Below, one piece after another: positions 11,301 to 17,882 of a stretch of 64,000 nucleotides of DNA (the stretch's first letter is position 1; each line of letters opens with the position of its first letter). The translations under genes were made by a program, and so were the position numbers. Where the stretch lies: contig JAWKZP010000004.1 in assembly GCA_041395905.1 (NCBI GenBank), forward strand, positions 62,001 to 126,000, given 5' to 3'. The DNA comes from UBA7803 sp041395905. Lineage in GTDB: Bacteria; Pseudomonadota; Gammaproteobacteria; Pseudomonadales; Azotimanducaceae. The notes under the pieces are model-generated. The model made no database searches. It saw only the letters and a list, made by a program, of their open reading frames with translations, and was not told the DNA's origin.

Positions 11301-11538
11301 GCCGCTGATGGCCAACGCCACACCCGCCACCTCGTTCGTTATCCCCATGGCGATCTCGCTGGCCTTCGGCGTGCTGTTCGCTACGTTCATCACGCTGCTG
11401 CTGGTGCCGGCGCTGTACAAGATGGTGGAAGACTTCTTCGAGTGGGACCCAGTGGCTCAGGGCGTGAGCGAGCCGGTACGCCCGTCATCGGGCGCGCCCG
11501 ATCCGGTGGTGGTGCAGAGCCCGGAGTCTTCCAACTGA
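8323..11538 (+). CDS. RND efflux permease subunit
   Basis: Proton-driven inner-membrane pump of the AcrB/HAE1 superfamily, 1071 residues (usual length about 1000-1050). The N-terminal helix follows MYNAIAWFTRNPVAANLLM. Two large periplasmic porter/docking loops lie between helices 1-2 and 7-8. The helix 4 acidic pair needed for proton relay is visible in GILVDDAIVVGE (about residues 390-400). The C-terminal half repeats the fold with ALSGVVVNSSLVLVDYINR. It overlaps functionally with the adaptor encoded 4 bases upstream. No outer-membrane channel is encoded nearby, so it probably shares a TolC-like protein. Substrates cannot be assigned from sequence alone. Confidence 0.93.
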   Translation: MYNAIAWFTRNPVAANLLMSVLLIGGVLAMLTVHQEEFPNINTQVVSISVPYLGAAPEESEQGVCLRIEEAIEGVEGIDKIHSSATEGACSVQAELTMDADASETLNEIKSRVDGINSFPVETEKPIVSKMVIARGVAQIAVSGDTDERTLKEIGNELRDDLAAMDGISQVSLAYVRPYEISIEVSEYALRRYGLTLDQVAQTVRNASLDMPGGTIRTEGGEILIRTKGQAYWGQEFEDIVVVTRADGTRVTLNEIADIRDGFEEGDLRARFNGKPAVMVKVFQVGMEDTIQMARDIRAYVAEFQTLVPPGIDLTIWTDESQQLVERLDTLSNTAFSGLVLVVIILALFLRFRLAMWVAAGIPIALLGTIAVFPYAEISISTVTVMAFILVLGILVDDAIVVGERVYGHEQLGKPPVQAAIDGTWEVSVPVIFGVLTTMAAFLPLVIVPGRMADFFGVIGYVVMIALVFSIIESQLILPAHLAHRNHEQAHNAFSRRWNRMQEFMSAGLETFARKYYQPLLNLAVEWRYATAAIGLGVLILAVALIASGRVVFGFFPAVEGDRVYAQLELPEGVSVDVTARAAEQIERAAEELRRELDAELRPDGGSVFTNMLSSIGTVVDRDGPVRTGGAGRSHFAEVVVELLPLQERSNLSAKTVASRWRELTGNIPDAVKLTFNADAWSAGEPINYQISGKDIGRMQEAAAELRAELSRYEGVFDINDSFRAGKQEIKLALLPEARTLGLTLSDLARQVRNAFYGAEAQRIQRGSDEVRVMIRYPEAERKSIGNLEDMYIRTPDGSEVPFYSVAKFEIGRGFSSIRRVNGHRVVNVTADVDRSRVSPEEVNASIQREVLPRIMEKYRGIDIGLAGEQEERVKAMTGLAFAALLALVIIYALLAIPLRSYLQPLVIMSVIPFGAVGAIVGHWVMGQLLVFFSMLGIVALSGVVVNSSLVLVDYINRQRRDGVDMMEAVLTAGVARFRPIFLTSVTTFVGLVPLMANATPATSFVIPMAISLAFGVLFATFITLLLVPALYKMVEDFFEWDPVAQGVSEPVRPSSGAPDPVVVQSPESSN

Positions 11539-11551
11539 TCGAGCCGCCGGA

Positions 11552-11570
11552 CGCGCCGCTGCGCGGCGCG
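11552..11570. terminator. GC hairpin between convergent genes
   Basis: CGCGCCGC / GCGGCGCG arms of 8 bases enclose a TGC loop. The hairpin lies between the RND permease stop and the convergent MarR stop, where a two-way terminator is expected. No T-tract follows, so efficiency is uncertain. Confidence 0.5.
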
Positions 11571-11581
11571 CCCGCAACCGG

Positions 11582-12079
11582 CTACTCGGGGGTCGGCCCC
11601 CAGTCGGACGACAGCGAGTCACGCAGCGCACGCAGCTGCTGCGCGCCGATCCGCTGCTCCAGCAGCTGTTCCAGCGCCAGCAGGCCGCGGCGCGCGACGT
11701 TGCGCATCTGCTCGCCCTTGGGCGTGAACCGGACCAGCTTGCGCCGGCCGTTGTCCGGGTCCGGCTCGATGACCACGAGCCCTTTGGCTTCGAGCTCCTT
11801 GAGCGCCTGACGCACCGCCTGCTTGCTGACGCCCAGATGCTTCGCCATGTCGCTCTGGCGATCGATGCCGTCGCCGATGCAGACCATCATCATCGACTGC
11901 GCCCGCGGCAGCGAGAAGCCCTGCTCGCGGCGCATGTGCGCCTGCAGGCCGTCATCGAGCCAGTAGAACGCATGCAGCAGCCGGCGCGCCAGCATCTCGT
12001 CGTAGGCGGGCGCCGCCTCGGCTGCTCGCGCCGAGGCCGGGCGCTCCACCATCGCAGCATCACGGACCTTGGCGTTCAT
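11582..12079 (-). CDS. MarR-family regulator (DWGP-type, copy 1)
   Basis: A 165-residue winged-helix regulator. The recognition region is MAKHLGVSKQAVRQALKELEAKGLV (about residues 80-105), followed by the wing EPDPDNGRRKLVRFTPKG. It ends with SSDWGPTPE; a second MarR gene at 23500 ends similarly (AADWGPE), so the two are related. Its start overlaps the upstream VOC gene's stop as ATGA (12076-12079), showing translational coupling. It is the last gene of the operon CMD-VOC-marR. It probably senses the aromatic or cyclic substrate handled by its operon and binds the TCAAT-N3-ATTGA palindrome at 13380; both points are inference. Confidence 0.88.
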   Translation of the reverse strand: MNAKVRDAAMVERPASARAAEAAPAYDEMLARRLLHAFYWLDDGLQAHMRREQGFSLPRAQSMMMVCIGDGIDRQSDMAKHLGVSKQAVRQALKELEAKGLVVIEPDPDNGRRKLVRFTPKGEQMRNVARRGLLALEQLLEQRIGAQQLRALRDSLSSDWGPTPE

Positions 12080-12660
12080 GCGCCTGTGATCGGCTGGCCG
12101 TTGGCTTTGATCCCCTGCGCGTTCACCGGCAGGTCGATCTTGGGCAGACCGGCCTGCAGCGTCGCGCAGAACTCGAGCATGATGCCGTCGGGATCGAAGA
12201 AGTAGAAGGAGCGCAGCCAGGTCTTGGCGCTCACACCCTCTCCCCTGCGCGCTTCCTCGCCGGTCACCACGTCGTCGTGGTTGACCACCGGGGTACAGTC
12301 GACGCCGCGCGAGATCAGCAGCTCGCGATAGCCATCGATCCTGTCGGGCGACACGCTGAAGGCCACATGATTCATGGAGCCGTGCGCCGAGGTGATGGTG
12401 CCGCCGCCGCTGCCCACCAGATGGCCGGCCGATGCGACGCCGGGCTGCGCCGGGGCGGCATCCCGGAACCAGAAGAACGCCAGCTCGTTGCCGCCGCCCA
12501 TGTCGAAAAAGAAGTGCTGCCCGTAGCCGCGATCGAGATCGAAGCCTTTCTTGAGCTTCATGCCCAGCACGTTGGTGTAGAAATCCACGGTGCGCTGCAT
12601 GTCGCTGCACACCAGGGCCAGATGATGGAGCCCACCGTATTCGATTGCTGCTTCCGTCAT
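12076..12660 (-). CDS. VOC-family metalloprotein, copy 1
   Basis: A 194-residue vicinal-oxygen-chelate (glyoxalase/extradiol dioxygenase) protein made of paired beta-alpha-beta modules. Likely metal ligands are His in LHHLAL (residue about 10), His in MNHVAF and Glu in IMLEFCA. The length suits ring-cleavage-like or lyase members. It is closely similar to the VOC gene at 13431, sharing RTVDFYTNVLGM, GQHFFFD and TPVVNHDD, so the two are diverged duplicates on opposite strands. It sits between CMD (4-base gap) and marR (4-base overlap). The reaction is unknown; ring-opening or hydroperoxide chemistry in a catabolic pathway is plausible. Confidence 0.85.
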   Translation of the reverse strand: MTEAAIEYGGLHHLALVCSDMQRTVDFYTNVLGMKLKKGFDLDRGYGQHFFFDMGGGNELAFFWFRDAAPAQPGVASAGHLVGSGGGTITSAHGSMNHVAFSVSPDRIDGYRELLISRGVDCTPVVNHDDVVTGEEARRGEGVSAKTWLRSFYFFDPDGIMLEFCATLQAGLPKIDLPVNAQGIKANGQPITGA

Positions 12661-12663
12661 GGC

Positions 12664-13320
12664 TCAGTCCTTCTTCTGCCAGGCCGCACCGGCCCAATCG
12701 GCCGGTTCGCCCTCACCCGGCACCGGCACTTCGCGTATCCGCTCCGGCACGTCGTCGTACTCCAGCCGCAGCGCCTTGCAGCACACGGCATGCAGGTTGT
12801 AGCCCATGATGTGATAGGTCAGCTCCAGTATGTCGCCGTCGGACAGATGGCTGTGCAGCGCGTCGAACAGCTCGTCCGAGGCCCGTCCGCCCTGCAGGAT
12901 CAGCGCATCGGCCCACGCCAGCACCGCGCGATCCTTGGCGTCGTAAACGTCGGAGACCTCCCAGTAGGGGATCGCCTCGATCTTTGCGTCGCTGACGCCG
13001 TTGCGGCGTGCGGCCTTGCAGTGCTGGGAATAGACGAACTGGCTGCCCTGGGTGTAGCCGGCCCGCATGATGCCGAGCTCGCGCACGGCACTGTCCAGCT
13101 GACTGACACTCTTGTCGGCAAACATGCCGAACATGCCGAAGTGACTGGTGGCGTGATCGAACACGTACGGTACCAGCGCGAACACCGTCCACCAGTTGCC
13201 CGGCGTGCCGGTGGCGGTTCCGGGCTCGGCTACCGGATCACGGTCTCCGAACAGTGCCTGGTAGTACTTGAGGACATTTTCCGGGGCATCGGCCCGCGCA
13301 ACCTGCTTGAGTCTTGGCAT
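12664..13320 (-). CDS. Carboxymuconolactone decarboxylase-family protein
   Basis: A 218-residue all-helical CMD/AhpD-like protein and the first gene of the operon read toward marR. The conserved core is GIMRAGYTQGSQFVYSQHCK, with a single Cys-containing SQHC element rather than the AhpD CxxC pair, so thiol peroxidase activity of the AhpD kind is unlikely. Members of this family often accompany aromatic or steroid catabolic genes with unclear roles. A GGGAGA ribosome binding site precedes ATG 13320. A second CMD-family gene of different length is at 48478. Confidence 0.85.
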   Translation of the reverse strand: MPRLKQVARADAPENVLKYYQALFGDRDPVAEPGTATGTPGNWWTVFALVPYVFDHATSHFGMFGMFADKSVSQLDSAVRELGIMRAGYTQGSQFVYSQHCKAARRNGVSDAKIEAIPYWEVSDVYDAKDRAVLAWADALILQGGRASDELFDALHSHLSDGDILELTYHIMGYNLHAVCCKALRLEYDDVPERIREVPVPGEGEPADWAGAAWQKKD

Positions 13321-13379
13321 CCTGTGGTCTCCCTCTGCTCACCAAATTGCTCCGATGCTATTGACACGATGCCCGACGG

Positions 13380-13392
13380 TCAATGATATTGA
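13380..13392. promoter_or_regulatory. TCAAT-GAT-ATTGA palindrome in divergent promoter
   Basis: A perfect 5-base-arm dyad, TCAATGATATTGA, lies in the 110-base gap between the divergent CMD-VOC-marR operon and the second VOC gene. It is AT-rich against its surroundings and of a size bound by MarR dimers. The MarR protein encoded at 11582 is the natural candidate. A related half-site, GTCAA, occurs in the sites upstream of the P450 at 22152. Confidence 0.5.
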
Positions 13393-13430
13393 TCGTCCGC
13401 AACCTGATCACGTCATCCGGAGGAAATGCC

Positions 13431-13976
13431 ATGCCTCAGAATCAAAAATTCGAGATCCGCGGGATCAATCACCTGGCTCTGGTCTGCAAGGACATGAAGC
13501 GCACGGTCGACTTCTACACCAACGTGCTCGGCATGCCCCTGACCAAGACCATCAATCTGCCCAACAACATGGGTCAGCACTTTTTCTTCGACGTCGGCAA
13601 CGGCGACGCGCTGGCATTCTTCTGGTTTCCCGATGCGCCGGAGAGCGTGCCGGGCGTAACCCATTCCGCGCACCTGATCGGCGAAGGTCCGCTGACGTCG
13701 GCCCATGCGTCCATGAACCACGTGGCGTTCGACGTGCCGGAAGAGAAGATCGAGGAGTATCAGCGCAAGCTCACCGCTGCCGGCGTCAAGGTCACGCCCG
13801 TGGTGAACCACGATGACTCCGAAACCCAGGCCAGCCCCACGCTGACCGACACCACCTTCGTGCGCTCCATCTACTTCCAGGACCCGGACGGCATCCTGCT
13901 GGAATTCGCCTCCTGGACCCGCGAACTCGACGAGCGCGACGTGAACGCCGAGCCGATCAGCGTCGCCAACGCCTAG
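13431..13976 (+). CDS. VOC-family metalloprotein, copy 2
   Basis: A 181-residue VOC protein. Putative metal ligands are His in GINHLALV, His in MNHVAFDV and Glu in ILLEFASW. It closely matches the divergently transcribed copy at 12076 but differs in the C-terminal loop. The ribosome binding site GGAGGA at 13419-13424 fixes ATG 13431 over an upstream in-frame ATG at 13383. Function is unknown; the pair may act on related intermediates or form a heteromer. It is followed by a hairpin, so it is probably transcribed alone. Confidence 0.87.
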   Translation: MPQNQKFEIRGINHLALVCKDMKRTVDFYTNVLGMPLTKTINLPNNMGQHFFFDVGNGDALAFFWFPDAPESVPGVTHSAHLIGEGPLTSAHASMNHVAFDVPEEKIEEYQRKLTAAGVKVTPVVNHDDSETQASPTLTDTTFVRSIYFQDPDGILLEFASWTRELDERDVNAEPISVANA

Positions 13977-13988
13977 GGCGACACCTGA

Positions 13989-14015
13989 CGCCCCCGCACC
14001 TTCGGGAGCGGGGCG
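13989..14015 (+). terminator. Hairpin after VOC copy 2
   Basis: CGCCCCCGC and GCGGGGCG can pair with one bulged C around a loop containing CCTTCGGG. It lies 13 bases after the VOC stop. No T-run follows, so it may be a weak terminator or an mRNA-stabilising stem. Confidence 0.4.
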
Positions 14016-14064
14016 ACCGGCAGGGGCAACGCTCCGCGACGGGGCCTATGGAGAGGGGATCAGC

Positions 14065-14121
14065 ATGACACGCGCAGCACGGCAGCGCGGGTACGGCACC
14101 GTCCGCCCGCGTGCACGATGA
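14065..14121 (+). CDS. 18-codon leader peptide before MFS gene
   Basis: A short reading frame, MTRAARQRGYGTVRPRAR, has a strong GGAGAGGGG ribosome binding site ending about 7 bases before its ATG. Its TGA overlaps the MFS ATG as ATGA (14118-14121). The MFS start itself has no visible ribosome binding site, so translation of the leader may be needed for MFS translation. The peptide is very basic (7 Arg). Whether it does anything beyond coupling is unknown. Confidence 0.45.
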   Translation: MTRAARQRGYGTVRPRAR

Positions 14122-15503
14122 ACACCGTTCCGCGCCCCGAGGGCGCAGCTGCAGTACCGGTTGCGCCAGTCACAGTGGCCGGCGCGGGCGGTGTTGCGTA
14201 CGCCTGGTACGTGGTAGCCGTCCTGCTGCTCGCCCAGACGTTCTCGTTTCTCGATCGCATGATCATGGGGCTGCTGGTCGGCCCCATCCGCGAAAGCTTT
14301 CAGATCTCCGATACCCAGTACAGCCTGCTGGCAGGCTTTGCGTTCTCTCTGTTCTATGCCGTGATGGGTCTGCCGCTGGCGCGCATTGCCGACGCCCGGA
14401 GCCGGCGCAACCTGATCGTGGTGGGAATCACGGTCTGGAGCGCGATGACCGCGCTGTGCGGCGCGGCACGAAGCTTCTGGAGCCTGTTCCTGGCCCGGGT
14501 CGGCGTAGGCGTCGGCGAGGCCACGCTCAGCCCGGCCGCGTTCTCGATGATCACGGACTACTTTCCCAAGCACCAGCTCGCGCGCGCCCTTTCCGTCTAC
14601 ACGCTGGGCGTCACCTTCGGTTCGGGCATGGCATACATGCTCGGCGGCGCCGTCGTGGCCTACGTTTCCGGTCTCGGAGAAATTCAGGCGCCGGTCCTGG
14701 GCGCCATGTACGGCTGGCAGCTGACGTTTCTGATCGTCGGCCTGCCGGGCCTGCTGATCGCGCTGCTGATGCTGATCACCGTGCGCGAGCCGACACGCAA
14801 GGGCATCGCGGCGGCCGGCGATCAGCTTGTGTCCGTGCCCGAGGCGGCACGCTTCGTCTGGACGCGACGGCAGGCCTACGGCAGTCACATCCTCGGCATT
14901 TCGCTGTTCATCATGGTCGTGTACGCACTCAATCTCTGGGGCCCGACCTACTTCATCCGCACCTTTGCCTACGCCCCGGCCGACGCGGGCTGGACGTTCG
15001 GGCTCATCATGATCTTTGCCGGTTCAGCGGGCCTGCTGCTGGCGGGCACCGTTGCCGACCGCTGGCTCGCTCGCGGGGTGCAGGATGCCTACATCCGCAC
15101 CATCGTCATCAGCATTGGCGGCCTGCTGCCGTGCGCCGTCGCCCTGGGGTTCGTCAGCACCCCCATGATGGGCATCGTCGCGATGTTTCTCGCCGTCTTT
15201 TTCTCCGCATTCCAGGGCGGTATCGCCGCGGGTGCGCTGCAGCTGATGACGCCCAACCGGCTGCGCGGACAGGTTTCGGCACTGTACTTCCTGGTTGCCA
15301 ACCTCATCGGACTGGGGCTGGGGCCTACCCTGGTGGCCGCATGCACCGACTTCGTTTTCGCCTCGGACGCGGCCATCGGCAAATCCATCGCGCTGTCGGC
15401 CGCGGTGCTGTGCCCGCTGAGCCTGTTGATCCTGCTACGCGGGCTGCCGGCCATGCGCGTCCTGCTGGCCGAGCAGCGCGACGCTGAGCAGCCGGCGCCC
15501 TGA
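14118..15503 (+). CDS. MFS transporter
   Basis: A 461-residue major facilitator with about 12 membrane helices. The conserved loop between helices 2 and 3 is seen in GLPLARIADARSRRNLIVVG. Helix 1 region is AWYVVAVLLLAQTFSFLDRM. The sequence type resembles the anion/aromatic-acid or spinster-like branches common beside TonB receptors in environmental proteobacteria. It likely imports, or exports, the compound handled by the surrounding P450 and receptor genes. Its start overlaps an 18-codon leader frame, suggesting translational coupling. The substrate is not determinable from sequence. Confidence 0.9.
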   Translation: MNTVPRPEGAAAVPVAPVTVAGAGGVAYAWYVVAVLLLAQTFSFLDRMIMGLLVGPIRESFQISDTQYSLLAGFAFSLFYAVMGLPLARIADARSRRNLIVVGITVWSAMTALCGAARSFWSLFLARVGVGVGEATLSPAAFSMITDYFPKHQLARALSVYTLGVTFGSGMAYMLGGAVVAYVSGLGEIQAPVLGAMYGWQLTFLIVGLPGLLIALLMLITVREPTRKGIAAAGDQLVSVPEAARFVWTRRQAYGSHILGISLFIMVVYALNLWGPTYFIRTFAYAPADAGWTFGLIMIFAGSAGLLLAGTVADRWLARGVQDAYIRTIVISIGGLLPCAVALGFVSTPMMGIVAMFLAVFFSAFQGGIAAGALQLMTPNRLRGQVSALYFLVANLIGLGLGPTLVAACTDFVFASDAAIGKSIALSAAVLCPLSLLILLRGLPAMRVLLAEQRDAEQPAP

Positions 15504-15595
15504 GCGAAAAGACGATACGACCGAACCCCAGCGTGCCGGAACGGGAAATCGAACCGACTCGCTGACAAACCGAAGAAACAACGGAGAGGAGAGAA

Positions 15596-17794
15596 ATGCA
15601 GAGAATCATCCAAGGGCTTGCGACGGCCTCGGCGCTGGCGGGGATTCTGCTACCGCTCGCGGCCCACGCCGCCTCGGAGAAGGCCGTCATCGAGGAGATC
15701 GTGGTGACCGCCCAGAAACGGGAGCAGAGCCAGCAGGACGTTCCCATATCCATTGCCGCGTTTACCGGCGAGATGGTGGAGACGGCGGGCGCCTTCAACA
15801 TCACCGGCATCAACGGTCTGGCACCGAACGTGGTGCTGCAGACCGAAGGTCTGGTCCCCAACGTGCCCATGTTCGCGATCCGCGGCATGAACCACAGCGA
15901 CCCCGACCCCAACAGCGACCCCAAGATCAGCACCGTGATCGACGGCGTGTACGTACCCTTCGTTGCCGGTGCGCTGCTCGATCTGTTCGACCTGGAGCGC
16001 GTCGAAGTGCTGCGCGGGCCGCAGGGGACGCTGTTCGGCAAGAACAACCTCGCCGGCACGGTCAACATCGTGACATCCAGACCCACCGGCGAGATGGGCG
16101 GCTCGGTGCGCGCCACGGTGGGCGAGAACGGCCTGCGCCACTATCGCGCCAAGCTGAACAGCGACACCTTCGCCGACGGCACCATGGCTGCCAAGCTGGC
16201 GCTCAGCAAGCGGGACTACGACGGCTACTCGAAGAACATCACCACCGGGTCTAAACTCGGCGGCAATGACGTGGTCGCGGCGCGCGGCGCGCTGGAGTTC
16301 ACACCCAGCGAGACGTTCAACGGCGTGCTGATCGTCGACTACACGAAAGACGAAACCGACGGCCCCTCGGGATTCAGCCTGGGCGTGCCCGAGATCGCAG
16401 GCGACCCGTACAAGTCGGCGATGTCCTTCGACCCCTACATCGAGACCGAAACCACGGGCGTCACGCTCAATGCGGATTGGTCGCTGGGCGAAGGCACCCT
16501 GTCTCTGGTGGGCGGTTACCGGGATCTGGACTATTACAACCGCGGCGACTTCGACGGGCTGCCCAACGACCCGGGCCTCGACGTCACCCGCGACTTCAAA
16601 GGCGACTATCAGAGTCTGGAGCTGCGCTACGCGAGCCCGCTGGATCGGCGCTTCGACTACGTGGCGGGCCTGTACTACATCCAGGACCAGTGGAAGCAGG
16701 TCAATGACGTGATCGCCAACGCGGTGGTCGGCACCTTCGGCATCAACAAGCAGGACGGCAAGAGCTACGCGGCGTTCTTTCAGGGCAACTACCACGTGAC
16801 GGACCGGCTCACCCTCACCGCCGGCGGCCGCTTCACCTGGGATGAAAAGGACTACTCATTGCTCAGCCAGACGCTCATGAACGGCGTGGTGGTGGCGGAG
16901 TTCACCGCACCGCTCAACGACGACTGGAGCAACTTCTCGCCGCGCATCGCCGCGGACTTCGCGCTCAATGACAACATGATGTTCTACGCCTCGATTTCCC
17001 GGGGATACAAAGGCGGCGGCTACAACTCACGCGGCACGCTGCCCGAGAACATCGGACCGTACGACGAGGAGACCGTAACGGCATACGAAGTGGGGATGAA
17101 GAGCGACCTGCTGGACGGAGTGCTCCGGTTCAACGCTGCGATCTTCCTGAACGAGTACGAAGACCTGCAGTCCTCGGTGACCCGTCAGGGTGCGGTGCGT
17201 ACCGAGAACATCACCACGAACATCGCCGAGGCGGAAACCTCCGGGGCCGAGGTGGAACTCACCTGGCTGCCCACGGAGTATCTCCAGCTGGGCATCAACC
17301 TGGCGTATCTGGACAGCAAGTACACGGATTTCTGCGATGACGTGGATGGCCCTTCGGTCGCGCCGTTTCCGTCCGACTGTGGCGGCCCGATCACGCCGGT
17401 TCTGGTCGCAGGCGTAACCCAGTACCTGGTGGCCGAAGATCAGACCCACCTCGACCTGGCCAATGCGCCCCGATGGAGCGGCAGCCTCACCGCCGACCTC
17501 GACGTCCCGGTGGCCTCCGGGTTCGTCAAGGTACACGGCGATGTCCGCTACACGGACGACTACAACACCTGGGGCAGGGACAACGATCCCGGCTTCGTGC
17601 GCGATTCAGTCGCCCTGATCAACGGCCACGTGGCCTACGAGGATGCCGATCAGCGCTACCAGGTGATGCTCTACGGCCGCAACCTGACCGACAAGGAGGT
17701 GATGTCCGGCGCGATCCGCACGGGCGTGAATCCGCTGATTCAGTACTATCAACCGCCACGCGAGTTCGGCCTGGAACTGACCGTGAACTTCTAG
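15596..17794 (+). CDS. TonB-dependent receptor, copy 1
   Basis: Outer-membrane active transporter of 732 residues. It has a signal peptide (about residues 1-26, ending AHAAS), a TonB-box-like IEEIVVTAQKR, and a plug domain with SISIAAF-type and VLRGPQGTLFGKN motifs. A 22-stranded barrel ends in the aromatic signature LELTVNF. It belongs to the large CirA/FecA-like group often used for organic substrates rather than iron. It follows the MFS gene and precedes the DUF3604 gene, with a strong stem-loop in between, suggesting a joint uptake unit. A GGAGAGGAG-like ribosome binding site precedes ATG 15596. Its ligand is unknown. Confidence 0.94.
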   Translation: MQRIIQGLATASALAGILLPLAAHAASEKAVIEEIVVTAQKREQSQQDVPISIAAFTGEMVETAGAFNITGINGLAPNVVLQTEGLVPNVPMFAIRGMNHSDPDPNSDPKISTVIDGVYVPFVAGALLDLFDLERVEVLRGPQGTLFGKNNLAGTVNIVTSRPTGEMGGSVRATVGENGLRHYRAKLNSDTFADGTMAAKLALSKRDYDGYSKNITTGSKLGGNDVVAARGALEFTPSETFNGVLIVDYTKDETDGPSGFSLGVPEIAGDPYKSAMSFDPYIETETTGVTLNADWSLGEGTLSLVGGYRDLDYYNRGDFDGLPNDPGLDVTRDFKGDYQSLELRYASPLDRRFDYVAGLYYIQDQWKQVNDVIANAVVGTFGINKQDGKSYAAFFQGNYHVTDRLTLTAGGRFTWDEKDYSLLSQTLMNGVVVAEFTAPLNDDWSNFSPRIAADFALNDNMMFYASISRGYKGGGYNSRGTLPENIGPYDEETVTAYEVGMKSDLLDGVLRFNAAIFLNEYEDLQSSVTRQGAVRTENITTNIAEAETSGAEVELTWLPTEYLQLGINLAYLDSKYTDFCDDVDGPSVAPFPSDCGGPITPVLVAGVTQYLVAEDQTHLDLANAPRWSGSLTADLDVPVASGFVKVHGDVRYTDDYNTWGRDNDPGFVRDSVALINGHVAYEDADQRYQVMLYGRNLTDKEVMSGAIRTGVNPLIQYYQPPREFGLELTVNF

Positions 17795-17814
17795 GCAGAA
17801 CCGGCATTGCCGAT

Positions 17815-17848
17815 CGACAGGCTGGACCGTTCGCGGGCCGGCCTGTCG
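17815..17848 (+). promoter_or_regulatory. Strong stem-loop between receptor and DUF3604 gene
   Basis: Two 15-base arms (17815-17829 and 17834-17848) pair with one G-U and one mismatch around a TTCG tetraloop. There is no T-tract, so it looks more like an mRNA processing or stability element, or an attenuator, than a classical terminator. Confidence 0.5.
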
Positions 17849-17882
17849 AGCGCGGCACTCCAACCAATCCGGAGCGTTCCCC

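Noticed and set aside
15650..16795. Long reverse frames inside the TonB receptor, and similar long frames inside most genes
   Set aside because: They are antisense shadows in GC-rich DNA, with Arg/Ala/His-rich composition and no domain or ribosome binding site.
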